Assembly: GCF_003581645.1 (NCBI RefSeq) | Contig: NZ_QXFK01000019.1 | Coordinates: 186,001 to 250,000, forward strand | Source of the DNA: Pelagerythrobacter aerophilus | GTDB taxonomy: Bacteria > Pseudomonadota > Alphaproteobacteria > Sphingomonadales > Sphingomonadaceae | Length of the DNA: 64,000 nucleotides | Direction: 5' to 3' | In this document: piece by piece, positions 18,722 to 27,914 of the stretch | How the letters are laid out: every line of letters starts with the position of its first letter | How positions within the stretch are numbered: position 1 is the stretch's first letter | The notes under the pieces: generated by a model | The model's database searches: none | The model's input: only the letters and a program-made list of their open reading frames with translations | Told to the model about the DNA's origin: nothing | Made by a program: the position numbers and the translations under genes

Positions 18722-20247
18722 CCGATCTGATACTCGTCCCCGGCGCGGTTTCGCTGGCCGACTGGCGCGCGATCTACCGTGGAGCAGTGGCGACGCTCGA
18801 TCCCGCCTGCGCCCCGCGCATCGCCGAAAGCGCCGCGGCGGTCAGCCGCATCCTCGCCAAGGGCGCGCCGGTCTACGGCATCAACACCGGCTTCGGGAAG
18901 CTGGCGAGCGTGCGCATCGGTGACGATGATCTCGCGACTCTCCAGCGCAATATCGTTCTCAGCCATGCCGCGGGCACTGGCGAGCCCTCGCCGGTGGCGG
19001 TGGTGCGGCTGATGATGGCGCTCAAGCTCGCAAGCTTGGCGCAGGGTGCGTCGGGCGTGCGGCCTGAGACGGTTGCGCTGCTCGAAGCCATGCTCGTCAG
19101 GGGACTGACACCGGTGATCCCGGCGCAGGGCTCGGTCGGTGCGAGCGGGGATCTCGCGCCACTGGCGCATATGGCCGCGGCGATGATCGGGGTCGGCGAG
19201 ATCGACCTGGCGGGTGAGCGCCTGCCGGCCACCGAAGCGCTGTCCCGCGCCGGGCTCGCCCCGTTGGAACTGGCGGCGAAGGAGGGCCTGGCGCTGCTCA
19301 ACGGCACGCAGTTCTCGACCGCCAATGCACTCGCCGGGCTGTTCGAGGCGGAGACGCTGTTCACCGCCGCGCTCGTTACCGGCGCGCTCTCGACCGAGGC
19401 GGCCAAAGGCTCCGACACGCCGTTCGATCCGCGCATCCACGAGCTGCGCCGCCATCGCGGGCAGATCGAGGTCGCCGCCGCGCTGCGCAGCCTGATGGCC
19501 GGGTCTGCGATCCGCGCCAGCCATCTCGAAGGCGATGCGCGCGTGCAGGACCCTTATTGCCTGCGTTGCCAGCCGCAGGTCATGGGTGCCGCGCTCGATC
19601 TGCTGCGCCAGGCCGCGACGACGCTGGAGATCGAGGCCAACGGCGTCTCCGACAATCCGCTGATTTTCCCCGATGCCGACGAGGCGCTGTCGGGCGGCAA
19701 CTTCCATGCCGAGCCGGTCGCCTTCGCCGCCGACATGATTGCGCTCGCGCTGTGCGAGATCGGCTCGATCGCCGAACGGCGGATCGCCATGCTCGTCGAC
19801 CCGGCGTTGTCGGGCCTGCCCGCTTTCCTGACTCCGCAGCCTGGGCTCAATTCGGGCTTCATGATCCCGCAGGTCACCGCCGCGGCGCTGGTCAGCGAGA
19901 ACAAGCAGCGCGCCTATCCGGCGAGCGTCGATTCAATCCCCACCTCCGCCAATCAAGAGGATCACGTGTCGATGGCGGCGCACGGGGCGCGGCGGCTGCT
20001 CGCCATGGCGGAAAACGCTAGTGCGGTGATCGGCATAGAGCTGCTCGCAGCAACGCAGGGGTGCGATTTCCATGCCGGGCTGACCTCGTCGAAGACGCTC
20101 GAGACCGTGCGCGCGCTGCTGCGGGAGCAAGTGCCCACACTCGACCACGATCGTCATTTCCACCCTGACATCGAAGCAGCGAATGCGCTGGTGCGCAGCG
20201 GCGCAGTGGCCGAGGCGGCGGGGCTGGCGCTGCCGGGGATCGCCTGA
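18718..20247 (+). CDS. hutH: Histidine ammonia-lyase HutH
   Basis: A 509-residue lyase that releases ammonia from L-histidine to give urocanate. The Ala142-Ser143-Gly144 triad, inside [11 protein letters not shown], forms the MIO electrophile and sits at the same residue numbers as in the Pseudomonas putida enzyme. The active-site segments [12 protein letters not shown] and [16 protein letters not shown] are intact. It overlaps hutI (ATGA) and hutG (one base). Confidence 0.95.
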   Translation: MTDLILVPGAVSLADWRAIYRGAVATLDPACAPRIAESAAAVSRILAKGAPVYGINTGFGKLASVRIGDDDLATLQRNIVLSHAAGTGEPSPVAVVRLMMALKLASLAQGASGVRPETVALLEAMLVRGLTPVIPAQGSVGASGDLAPLAHMAAAMIGVGEIDLAGERLPATEALSRAGLAPLELAAKEGLALLNGTQFSTANALAGLFEAETLFTAALVTGALSTEAAKGSDTPFDPRIHELRRHRGQIEVAAALRSLMAGSAIRASHLEGDARVQDPYCLRCQPQVMGAALDLLRQAATTLEIEANGVSDNPLIFPDADEALSGGNFHAEPVAFAADMIALALCEIGSIAERRIAMLVDPALSGLPAFLTPQPGLNSGFMIPQVTAAALVSENKQRAYPASVDSIPTSANQEDHVSMAAHGARRLLAMAENASAVIGIELLAATQGCDFHAGLTSSKTLETVRALLREQVPTLDHDRHFHPDIEAANALVRSGAVAEAAGLALPGIA

Positions 20248-21044
20248 TGGACTGGCTTAGCGTGCATCGCGGCAGCGCGCCGCTGGTCGTCGCCTTTCCG
20301 CACGGCGGCACAGGGCTGGCCGGGCTCGACGATGCCTTCGTCTCGCCCTGGCGCGCTCGGCTCGACACCGACTGGTGGGTGAGCGAGCTTTACGCCTTCG
20401 TGCGCGATCTCGGCGCGACGACGGTGGCGACCACTATCTCGCGCAGCGTGATCGACATGAACCGCGACCCTTCGGGCGCCTCGCTCTATCCGGGGCAGGC
20501 GACGACCGAGCTGTGCCCGACGTCCACTTTCGACGGCGATTCGCTCTACCGTGGCGGCGGCCCGGATACGGCGGAGATCGAGCGGCGCAAGCAGGCCTTC
20601 TTCGAACCCTATCACGCGGCACTCTCTGCCGAGATCGAGCGCCTGCGCGCCCTGCACGGCCGCGTCGTCCTCTACGATGCCCATTCGATCCGCAGCCATG
20701 TCCCACGCCTGTTCGACGGCGAACTGCCGCAGTTCAATATCGGCACCAACGGGGGCGCGACCTGTGCTCCCGAGCTCGAAAGCGCCGTCACCGAGATCTG
20801 CGCCGCGAGCGGGGAACGCCATGTCGTCAACGGTCGCTTCAAAGGTGGCTGGACGACGCGCCACTACGGCCGCCCCGAGAACGGGGTCCATGCAATCCAG
20901 ATGGAACTCGCCATGCGCGGCTACATGGCCGAGCCGGCGACGCTTGACGAAACGAACTGGCCCAGCCCCCTCGACAGCGCACCGGCGATCCAGCCGACAC
21001 TGCGCCGGGTGATCGGCGCCGCGCTCGATTTTGCGAAAGGATGA
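20247..21044 (+). CDS. hutG: N-formylglutamate deformylase HutG
   Basis: A 265-residue member of the N-formylglutamate amidohydrolase family; it hydrolyses N-formyl-L-glutamate to glutamate and formate, the last step of the HutF-dependent route. Conserved parts include VAFPHGG near the N-terminus, [11 protein letters not shown] and [15 protein letters not shown]. The start directly overlaps the hutH stop and the end overlaps hutU by four bases. Confidence 0.9.
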   Translation: MDWLSVHRGSAPLVVAFPHGGTGLAGLDDAFVSPWRARLDTDWWVSELYAFVRDLGATTVATTISRSVIDMNRDPSGASLYPGQATTELCPTSTFDGDSLYRGGGPDTAEIERRKQAFFEPYHAALSAEIERLRALHGRVVLYDAHSIRSHVPRLFDGELPQFNIGTNGGATCAPELESAVTEICAASGERHVVNGRFKGGWTTRHYGRPENGVHAIQMELAMRGYMAEPATLDETNWPSPLDSAPAIQPTLRRVIGAALDFAKG

Positions 21045-22714
21045 CGATGACACGTCTCGACAACAGCCGCGTGATCAAGGCGCCGACCGGCCCTGAGCTG
21101 AACGCGAAGAGCTGGCTCACCGAAGCGCCGCTGCGGATGCTGATGAACAATCTCCACCCGGATGTCGCCGAGCGGCCCGAGGAGCTGGTTGTCTATGGCG
21201 GCATCGGCCGCGCCGCGCGCGATTGGGAGAGCTTCGACCGCATCGTCGAAACGCTGGAGCGGCTGGAGGACGATCAGACCCTGCTCGTCCAGTCGGGCAA
21301 GCCGGTCGGCGTCTTCCGCACCCATCCCGATGCGCCGCGCGTGCTGATCGCCAACAGCAACCTCGTGCCCCACTGGGCGACGTGGGAGCATTTTGGTGAG
21401 CTCGATAAGCGCGGTCTCGCCATGTACGGGCAGATGACTGCAGGCTCCTGGATCTACATCGGCACCCAAGGCATCGTACAGGGCACTTACGAGACCTTCG
21501 TGGAGATGGGGCGCCAGCACCACGGCGGAGACCTGTCGGGCAAATGGCTGCTCACCGCCGGCCTGGGCGGCATGGGCGGCGCACAGCCGCTCGCGGCGGT
21601 GATGGCGGGCGCCTCGTGCCTCGCGATCGAATGTCAGCCGAGCCGGATCGAGATGCGCCTGCGCACCGGCTATCTCGATGTCGCCGCGCAGACGATCGAG
21701 GAAGCGATGGCGGTGATCGAAAAGAGTTGCGCCGAGAAGAAGCCGGTGTCGGTCGGCCTGCTCGGCAATGCTGCGGAAGTGCTCCCCGAACTCTATCGCC
21801 ACGGGATCCGTCCCGACCTGCTGACCGACCAGACGAGCGCGCACGATCCGGTGAACGGCTACCTGCCGATCGGCTGGACCGTCGCCGACTGGGTCGAGAA
21901 ACGCGAGAGCGATCCCGAGGGCGTCGCGAAGGCGGCCAAGGCATCGATGGCGGTTCATGTCCGCGCGATGCTCGATTTCCAGGCGGCTGGCGTGCCGACG
22001 ACGGACTACGGCAACAACATCCGCCAGATGGCGAAGGACGAGGGGGTCGAGAACGCCTTCGACTTCCCCGGCTTCGTCCCCGCCTATATCCGCCCGCTCT
22101 TCTGCCGCGGCATCGGACCGTTCCGCTGGGCCGCACTGTCCGGCGATCCCGAGGACATCTACAAGACCGATGCCAAGGTGAAGGAACTGCTGCCCGACGA
22201 CACGCACCTCCACCACTGGCTCGACATGGCGCGCGAGAAGATCCAGTTCCAGGGTCTCCCGGCCCGCATCTGCTGGGTCGGCCTCGGCGACCGCCACCGG
22301 CTCGGCCTCGCGTTCAACGAAATGGTCGCGAGTGGGGAGCTGAAAGCCCCAGTCGTCATCGGCCGCGACCATCTCGATTCAGGCTCGGTCGCCTCGCCCA
22401 ACCGCGAAACAGAGGCGATGAAGGATGGCAGCGACGCGGTCAGCGACTGGCCGCTGCTCAATGCCCTGCTCAACACGGCGAGCGGCGCGACCTGGGTCTC
22501 GCTCCACCATGGCGGCGGGGTCGGCATGGGCTATTCGCAGCACGCCGGCATGGTGATTGTGGCCGACGGCACTCCCGAAGCCGCCGCGCGGCTCGAACGC
22601 GTGCTGTGGAACGACCCCGCCAGCGGGGTGATGCGTCATGCAGACGCGGGGTACGACATCGCGATCGATTGCGCACGGGAGCGGGGGCTCGATCTGCCCG
22701 GCATCTCGAGCTGA
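21041..22714 (+). CDS. hutU: Urocanate hydratase HutU
   Basis: A 557-residue urocanase (the same length as the P. putida enzyme) that adds water to urocanate using tightly bound NAD as electrophile. The N-terminus [15 protein letters not shown], the NAD-binding [12 protein letters not shown] and the C-terminal [18 protein letters not shown] are typical. It is the last gene of the hutIHGU arm and ends 16 bases from the convergent sigma-factor gene. Confidence 0.95.
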   Translation: MTMTRLDNSRVIKAPTGPELNAKSWLTEAPLRMLMNNLHPDVAERPEELVVYGGIGRAARDWESFDRIVETLERLEDDQTLLVQSGKPVGVFRTHPDAPRVLIANSNLVPHWATWEHFGELDKRGLAMYGQMTAGSWIYIGTQGIVQGTYETFVEMGRQHHGGDLSGKWLLTAGLGGMGGAQPLAAVMAGASCLAIECQPSRIEMRLRTGYLDVAAQTIEEAMAVIEKSCAEKKPVSVGLLGNAAEVLPELYRHGIRPDLLTDQTSAHDPVNGYLPIGWTVADWVEKRESDPEGVAKAAKASMAVHVRAMLDFQAAGVPTTDYGNNIRQMAKDEGVENAFDFPGFVPAYIRPLFCRGIGPFRWAALSGDPEDIYKTDAKVKELLPDDTHLHHWLDMAREKIQFQGLPARICWVGLGDRHRLGLAFNEMVASGELKAPVVIGRDHLDSGSVASPNRETEAMKDGSDAVSDWPLLNALLNTASGATWVSLHHGGGVGMGYSQHAGMVIVADGTPEAAARLERVLWNDPASGVMRHADAGYDIAIDCARERGLDLPGISS

Positions 22715-22730
22715 CCCCGAGGCTCGCCGT

Positions 22731-23300
22731 CTAGCCGCCCTCGTTCAACAGCGCGCGCAACCGCTGGCGCGCGCGATATAGCCGCGTCTCCACCGTCTTG
22801 ACGGTGACCCCGAGCGCATCGGCGGCATCCTGCTGCGACATCTCTTCCACGCCGCACAGCACGATCGCTTCGCGCAGCTTGACCGGCAGCGCCGCCATGG
22901 CCGAGCGCACACGCGACAGCTCGTCCGCGTCGACGGCGTTCCGGTCGGGAGAGGGTGTGTCGCTGGCGACATGGTTCGCGCTCTCAAGCGGCAAAGCCGA
23001 GGCGAAGAACGCACGCACCTTGCGCCGTCGCGCCCAGTCGCGGCACTTGTTGAGCGCGATCCGTGCGATCCACACGCGGAACGGCCGCACGCCGTCGTAG
23101 CGGCCGATCGCCTGGAATGCCGCGACGAAGGTTTCCTGGGTGAGATCGAGCGCTTCCGCCTCGTCGCCGATGGTGCTGCGGATCAGCCGGAAGACGGGCG
23201 CCTTGTAGCGGCGGAGGAACTCCCGATAGGCGAGCTGATCGCGGCCTTTCGCCCGCTCAGCAAGGTCCCGGTCGCTAAGCTGGTTAAGGGTGGGGTTCAC
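22731..23300 (-). CDS. ECF sigma factor, CnrH/RpoE-like
   Basis: A 189-residue extracytoplasmic-function sigma factor with region 2 (about 20-90, including DLTQETFVAAFQAIGRY and RVWIARIALNKCRDWARR) and region 4 (LPVKLREAIVLCG through VKTVETRLYRARQRL). It is the third gene of a trio with the same order and nearly the same sizes as cnrY-cnrX-cnrH of Cupriavidus metallidurans (CnrH 191 aa). The GTG start at 23300 overlaps the sensor stop (GTGA). Its target promoters are unknown; no efflux genes are adjacent. Confidence 0.85.
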   Translation of the reverse strand: MNPTLNQLSDRDLAERAKGRDQLAYREFLRRYKAPVFRLIRSTIGDEAEALDLTQETFVAAFQAIGRYDGVRPFRVWIARIALNKCRDWARRRKVRAFFASALPLESANHVASDTPSPDRNAVDADELSRVRSAMAALPVKLREAIVLCGVEEMSQQDAADALGVTVKTVETRLYRARQRLRALLNEGG

Positions 23301-23737
23301 CGCGCATCGGCGGTCAGCGCCTTGACCACGATGCTGTCGAACACTTCCGCCTGCTCGGGGTCGAGCACCTCGCGCATGGCGAAGAGGTGTTGCAGCGTTT
23401 CCTTCTGCAGCGAGCCCATCACCTGGTGCGAATGATCGATCGCCAGAGTAACTTCCGGGCCATACCCATGTTCGGCCTGCATCGCCTTCGCCAGCCGTAC
23501 GTTGGCCGCCCGCATTTCCTGCTCGAGGGCATGGTGGCGCGCGGTAAAATCCGCTTCGATTTGCTCGAGCCGCGCCCGCTGCTCGGCCGTAAGGTCGAGC
23601 CGTTCGTGCAGCTGCGCGTGGAGCTCGGTCTCGCTGGCCCGCGGCTTGTCGACGATCTGCTGGCCGACAAACACGCCCGCCACCGCCGACACGAAGGCCA
23701 CGAGTCCAATCATGAGCACGCGCTGAAACGAAGTCAT
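23297..23737 (-). CDS. Periplasmic metal sensor, CnrX-like
   Basis: A 146-residue protein with one N-terminal membrane anchor (about 8-29) and a helical periplasmic domain of the CnrX/CpxP kind. The Ni/Co ligands known for CnrX (His42, His46, Glu63, His119, Met123) have counterparts at His40, His44, Glu61, His117 and Met121, a constant offset of two, in ELHAQLHE, IEADF and QHLFAMRE. This supports real metal sensing. It lies between the small anti-sigma-like gene and the sigma factor, with four-base overlaps on both sides. Confidence 0.82.
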   Translation of the reverse strand: MTSFQRVLMIGLVAFVSAVAGVFVGQQIVDKPRASETELHAQLHERLDLTAEQRARLEQIEADFTARHHALEQEMRAANVRLAKAMQAEHGYGPEVTLAIDHSHQVMGSLQKETLQHLFAMREVLDPEQAEVFDSIVVKALTADAR

Positions 23738-24003
23738 CCGCGCGACCCCACCGGTGCGCAACATGCAAGCGGACTGTCCGGCACCAGCGGGCTGACCGAA
23801 CTGGCTGCGATGGCAGGCTCGGGCATGGCTGTGCTCGCCAGAATTCCGCCGCCGAGCGAGGCGAACGCCGCAACCAGTACCAGCCGCTGCGTAAGCGTCG
23901 CTTCCTGCCGGCTCGCAGCAAGCTGATCCAGGATCGGCTGGTCGATTTCGTCGAGCTGCGGAGGCAGCTCGGAAGCATTCAAGATACGAACTCGTTCTTC
24001 CAT
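23734..24003 (-). CDS. Small single-pass membrane protein, CnrY-like anti-sigma candidate
   Basis: An 89-residue protein with a cytoplasmic N-terminal part rich in acidic and hydrophobic residues (NASELPPQLDEIDQPILDQL), one transmembrane segment (LVLVAAFASLGGGILAS, about 43-60) and a short periplasmic tail. The architecture and size are those of CnrY (95 aa), which holds CnrH at the membrane. Start at 24003 with GAAGG just upstream. The assignment depends on gene order and topology more than on sequence. Confidence 0.65.
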   Translation of the reverse strand: MEERVRILNASELPPQLDEIDQPILDQLAASRQEATLTQRLVLVAAFASLGGGILASTAMPEPAIAASSVSPLVPDSPLACCAPVGSRG

Positions 24004-24203
24004 CGCACCTTCGTTCCCGCGTAAGTGCCTATACGCACCGGCCATCCGCACCCCTCGAAATGCGCGTCGCTTGAGATTGCGCGATCCGGGGCGCCACCCG
24101 TGTTTGGAGGGGATGAACTAGCGCCAACCTCCGGAGACTCATACCGGAAAACGGCCTGGAGCGGCGCTTAAGGAGCGCACTGGCACCATGACAGGCAGCC
24201 AAC

Positions 24204-24277
24204 TGGAGCGGGTGAAGGGAATCGAACCCTCGTCGTCAGCTTGGGAAGCTGCTGCTCTACCATTGAGCTACACCCGC
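24204..24277 (-). tRNA. tRNA-Gly (anticodon CCC)
   Basis: Reverse-strand cloverleaf of 74 nt including an encoded CCA end. The acceptor stem GCGGGTG pairs with CACCCGC, the D-arm has GCTC/GAGC, the anticodon loop is TTCCCAA and the T-arm contains GGTTCGATTCC. The anticodon CCC reads GGG glycine codons. Confidence 0.95.
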
Positions 24278-24464
24278 ATTTCAGGCACTTGTGCACGATC
24301 GCGCGGTTGATTGCGGCGGTGCGTTCGCGCGATTGCCATGGCAAGCCGGCGGCCGTCAACACAGACTTTTCCTTCCACTGCCCTTTCAACCATCCTCATG
24401 GTTTATCAGACGTCCAGGAACACGAGGAGCGATCGCCAACGAGAGCACGCAAACTGGAGAACAC

Positions 24465-25223
24465 ATGCGACTTGAGAACAAACGCGTGCTCATCACCGGG
24501 GCAGCAAGCGGAATTGGTCTGGCCTGCGCGCAGGTCATGGTTTCGCACGGAGCGCGCGTGATCGGCAGCGATATCGACGGTTTGGCATTGGCCGCCGTGG
24601 CCGACGAAGCAGGCATGGCCGAGGCCTTGCCGCTGGACGTGGCCAACGAACGGGACTGGGCAGCCGCCGCCGCAAAGGTGTCGCGCATGTTCGGCGGTCT
24701 CGATGCGCTGGTTCACTCCGCCGGGATCGGTGTTGGGGGCGACTTGACGACTCTGCCGCTCGAAAGCTGGCGGCGCCAACAGGCGATCAACCTCGATGGC
24801 GCTTTCCTTGCGATCAAGCATATGCTGCCCTTGCTCCGCGAAGGCGGAGGTGGCGGATCGATCACGCTGATCGCATCGGTCACGGGAATCCGCGGCTCGG
24901 CGGTATTCGCGCCCTACGCCGCCAGCAAGGCTGGTGTCATTGCGCTTGCACGTTCATCGGCGCAGGCCAGCGCTGCCGCAGGCGATGGCGTGCGTGTAAA
25001 CGCAATCGCGCCTGGAGTGATTGCGACACCTATTTTCGGCCGCATGGAAGGGGTGGACGCTGCCGCCAGCGATCCGGTCGCAACCGCAGCCCGCCTTGTG
25101 CCACTGGGCCGCGTAGGGCAGCCCGAGGATATTGCCTACGCCGCGGTCTATCTGGCGAGCGATGAGGCAGCCTATGTTACGGGAATCGTCCTTCCGGTCG
25201 ATGGCGGTCTGTTGATGCGGTAG
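24465..25223 (+). CDS. Short-chain dehydrogenase/reductase
   Basis: A 252-residue classical SDR. It has the Rossmann TGAASGIG motif, HSAGIG in place of NNAG, an active-site Ser and YAASK, and ends TGIVLPVDGG. NAD(P) specificity is not obvious, though the Asp after strand 2 (SDIDG) suggests NAD. Start at 24465 with GGAGA upstream. It is the leftmost member of the catabolic cluster and the only gene there without a TTGCATGCAA-like box in front; a different 12-bp palindrome lies at 24333-24344. Likely oxidises an alcohol intermediate. Confidence 0.8.
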   Translation: MRLENKRVLITGAASGIGLACAQVMVSHGARVIGSDIDGLALAAVADEAGMAEALPLDVANERDWAAAAAKVSRMFGGLDALVHSAGIGVGGDLTTLPLESWRRQQAINLDGAFLAIKHMLPLLREGGGGGSITLIASVTGIRGSAVFAPYAASKAGVIALARSSAQASAAAGDGVRVNAIAPGVIATPIFGRMEGVDAAASDPVATAARLVPLGRVGQPEDIAYAAVYLASDEAAYVTGIVLPVDGGLLMR

Positions 25224-25257
25224 ACCCCTCCGGGACGGGGCGCCGTGGCTCGGGAGA

Positions 25258-25992
25258 TCATTCGCCCCAGGTCTCGCCGAACTCGGTGGCGTTCAGCCTA
25301 CACCCGGAAAGATGCATCCGGGGTTCGGACGCCAGCCAGGCGACGGCTTTGCCTACGGCGCTCGCGTCAATTTCCTTAAGGTCGGCCATTTCTTCCAAGT
25401 CGATGCGCGCAGTGCCAGAAGTGCGGACGAACGCACCTGGGGTAATCGTCGAAACGACGACGTTGGCCTCGAGCAGCTCGCGGGCGATACCCAGTGCCCA
25501 ACGATCGAGCGCGGCTTTCGAAGCCCCATAGAGTGAGAAATGCTGCTGAAAGGGATCCGACGCCATTTCGAGCAGGCCCGCGCCCGAGGTCAGGAATACG
25601 AGTGTGCCACCCGTCGATCCCATGGCAGCCACACCGGCCTTGGCGAGCCGGAAAGCCGCCCGGAAGTTCACGGCCATCACGTGATCGAGATCTTCCAGTT
25701 CGCTTTCCGCAAAGCTCAACTGAGGAAACAGACCCGCGCTGTGCACGATCCCGCCCAGACTGCCCCGAGACATGATCGTTCGTACGAGATCGACTATGGC
25801 ATGCTCGTCTCTCAGGTCGCCGGCGATGACCACCGGCTCGCCCCCGGCGGCGCGGACTCGAGCCGCTGCAGCCGCGAGCATTGGCCCGTCGATATCGCAC
25901 AGTGCGACGGTGCGCCCTTGCTCGCCCAGGGCTATTGCCGTCTCCAGGCCGATGCCTGCGGCAGCGCCGGTCACGATTATGGCCGGAAGCAT
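25258..25992 (-). CDS. Short-chain dehydrogenase/reductase
   Basis: A 244-residue SDR with TGAAAGIG, LCDIDG (Asp favouring NAD), HSAGLF, catalytic Ser and YGASK. The C-terminus is shorter than usual for classical SDRs. It lies 70 bases downstream of the Baeyer-Villiger monooxygenase gene and is probably co-transcribed with it. It may make or use the ketone that the monooxygenase oxidises. Confidence 0.78.
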   Translation of the reverse strand: MLPAIIVTGAAAGIGLETAIALGEQGRTVALCDIDGPMLAAAAARVRAAGGEPVVIAGDLRDEHAIVDLVRTIMSRGSLGGIVHSAGLFPQLSFAESELEDLDHVMAVNFRAAFRLAKAGVAAMGSTGGTLVFLTSGAGLLEMASDPFQQHFSLYGASKAALDRWALGIARELLEANVVVSTITPGAFVRTSGTARIDLEEMADLKEIDASAVGKAVAWLASEPRMHLSGCRLNATEFGETWGE

Positions 25993-26062
25993 GCCGGCTT
26001 TCCGGCAATGGCCGGCATCTTGGTGGCCTCTGGCGCTTGATCGAGATGCTCGTCGCGGAGCT

Positions 26063-27841
26063 TCATCCGAACTCGAGGCGATTGGCGAACTTCTCCTCGG
26101 ACATCTTCGCCAAGTACTCGAAATACGCGAGCGGTCCGCCCCCGAAAGGCGAGTTCAGTTCGGCCTCCCGCGGTCTGGCGCCTTCGAAGTTGAAGTAGCT
26201 GGGCGTGCATTTCTCGAAGAAAGCGTGCCGATCCGCCGACAGCTCGACACACAGATCGACCCATTCATCCTCCGCCGCCTGCGTGGGCTCGACGGTTTCT
26301 ATGCCGTTATCGCAGCAATGAGCGATAAGGTCGGCCATGTAGATCGACTGGGCGTCCGCGGTGTGGAGATAGTTGATCGAGGTCCCTGCCTGCACGATGG
26401 TGAGCACGAAGAAGTTCGGAAAACCGCGCGTCTGCATGCCGAACAGAGTGCGCGCGCCATTCTGCCAATGGTCGTCGAGCGAAAGGCCGTCCCGGCCGGT
26501 GATCGAAAGGCCCGATTCGCGCGTATAGCTGGTCATGAAGTCGAAGCCGGTTGCGTAGATGAGACAGTCGAGTTCGTACTCCTGCCCTTCGACCACGAGC
26601 CCGCGCGGAGACACACGTTCGACACCCTTGCCTGCGGTATCGACCAGGGTCACGTTCGGACGGTTGAAGACCTGCAGGTAGTGGTCGCTGAAACCCGGGC
26701 GCTTGCAGAAATAATGGAAGTACGGCTTGAGCGCCTCGGCCGTCGCCTTGTCCTCCACGATCCCGTCGATCCGCTGGCGCACGCGCTCCATCTTCAGGAT
26801 TTCGGCTTTTTCGCGTTCTTCAGGGCTCATCTCGATCCCGGCCGAGGTCGATTTCTCGCGGAATAGATCGGTCATACTGTCGCTGACCATGTCGACGACC
26901 TGAGGCAGACCCGAGGTCCATTGCGTGAAATTGAGCATGCGCTCGCGCTGCCAGCCGGGGGGGAGCGAGCGGAACCATTCGACGTCGGTCGGCCCGTTGC
27001 CGCGCACGTCGACCGAGGCGGGGGTCCGCTGGAACAGGTAGAGATGCTCCGCCGATTGCGCCACGGGCGGCACGCACTGGATGCCGGTCGATCCGGTGCC
27101 GATGATGCCGACGGTCTTTCCGCGCAGGCCCGTCAACTCGCCTTCTGCATCGCCGCCGGTAACTTCATAGTCCCAGCGGCTGGTATGAAAGCTCGGCCCC
27201 TCGAAGGTTTCGATGCCCGGAATGCCGGGCAGTTTGGGGCTGCTGTAGAGTCCCGTAGCCGATACCGTGAAGCGTGCCGTTATTCGGTCGCCGCGATTGG
27301 TGGTCACGATCCAGTGCCGCGTGCGCTCGTCCCACGTGAGCGTTTCGGCGAGGGTCTGGAACAAGGCGTCGCGATAGAGCTCGAACTTCCCCGCAATCAG
27401 GCGGCACTGCTCGTGGATCTCCGCGCCCTTGGCATATTTCTCGCTCGGGACGTAACCCGTCTCTTCCAACAGCGGCAGGTAGATGTAGGATTCGACATCG
27501 CAGCGGATGCCGGGATAGCGGTTCCAGTACCAGGTCCCGCCGAAGTCGGCGCCCTTCTCTATGATGACGATGTTCGCGACGCCGCGCTTGCGCAACTGCA
27601 CCGCCGTCAACAGTCCGCCGAAACCGCCGCCGATGACGACCACGTCGGCCTCCCGCTCCACCGGCTCGCGCTCGAAATCAGAGGCGGCATTAGGATCGGT
27701 GTCGAAAGCGGCGAATCCGTCCTTCAGTGGCTGATATTGCCTCACCGCATCGGCGCGCAGGCGCTTCTCGCGTTCTTCGGCGTAGCGGCGGGCCAATGCC
27801 TCGATATCGACGTCCCTCTCGCCGCCGCCGTCGTTACTCAT
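26063..27841 (-). CDS. Flavin monooxygenase, Baeyer-Villiger type (long N-terminus group)
   Basis: A 592-residue class B flavoprotein monooxygenase. Residues 1-60 form an extra helical N-terminal region as in cyclododecanone/cyclopentadecanone-type BVMOs. It has the FAD motif GGGFGG, the BVMO fingerprint FEGPSFHTSRWDY (FxGxxxHxxxW) and the NADPH motif GTGSTG. The chemistry is insertion of oxygen beside a ketone to give an ester or lactone. It is downstream of a TonB receptor and upstream of an SDR, fitting uptake followed by ketone oxidation. Substrate unknown. Confidence 0.85.
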   Translation of the reverse strand: MSNDGGGERDVDIEALARRYAEEREKRLRADAVRQYQPLKDGFAAFDTDPNAASDFEREPVEREADVVVIGGGFGGLLTAVQLRKRGVANIVIIEKGADFGGTWYWNRYPGIRCDVESYIYLPLLEETGYVPSEKYAKGAEIHEQCRLIAGKFELYRDALFQTLAETLTWDERTRHWIVTTNRGDRITARFTVSATGLYSSPKLPGIPGIETFEGPSFHTSRWDYEVTGGDAEGELTGLRGKTVGIIGTGSTGIQCVPPVAQSAEHLYLFQRTPASVDVRGNGPTDVEWFRSLPPGWQRERMLNFTQWTSGLPQVVDMVSDSMTDLFREKSTSAGIEMSPEEREKAEILKMERVRQRIDGIVEDKATAEALKPYFHYFCKRPGFSDHYLQVFNRPNVTLVDTAGKGVERVSPRGLVVEGQEYELDCLIYATGFDFMTSYTRESGLSITGRDGLSLDDHWQNGARTLFGMQTRGFPNFFVLTIVQAGTSINYLHTADAQSIYMADLIAHCCDNGIETVEPTQAAEDEWVDLCVELSADRHAFFEKCTPSYFNFEGARPREAELNSPFGGGPLAYFEYLAKMSEEKFANRLEFG

Positions 27842-27914
27842 TCATTCGACCTCTTCCATCACACCTTTTCAGGTTGGCGGGGCGGTCTGCATTACACCGA
27901 CCGCCCTCCTGACC

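Noticed and set aside
24204-24277. tRNA-Gly as an integration site for the catabolic cluster
   Set aside because: The cluster lies on the 5' side of the tRNA, while integrative elements normally insert at the 3' end. No integrase gene and no repeat of the tRNA 3' end were seen in the window.
24333-24344. Palindrome TTGCCATGGCAA upstream of the SDR at 24465
   Set aside because: It is a perfect 12-bp palindrome but the half-sites are spaced two bases wider than in TTGCATGCAA, so I did not count it in the regulon. It could still be a separate site.
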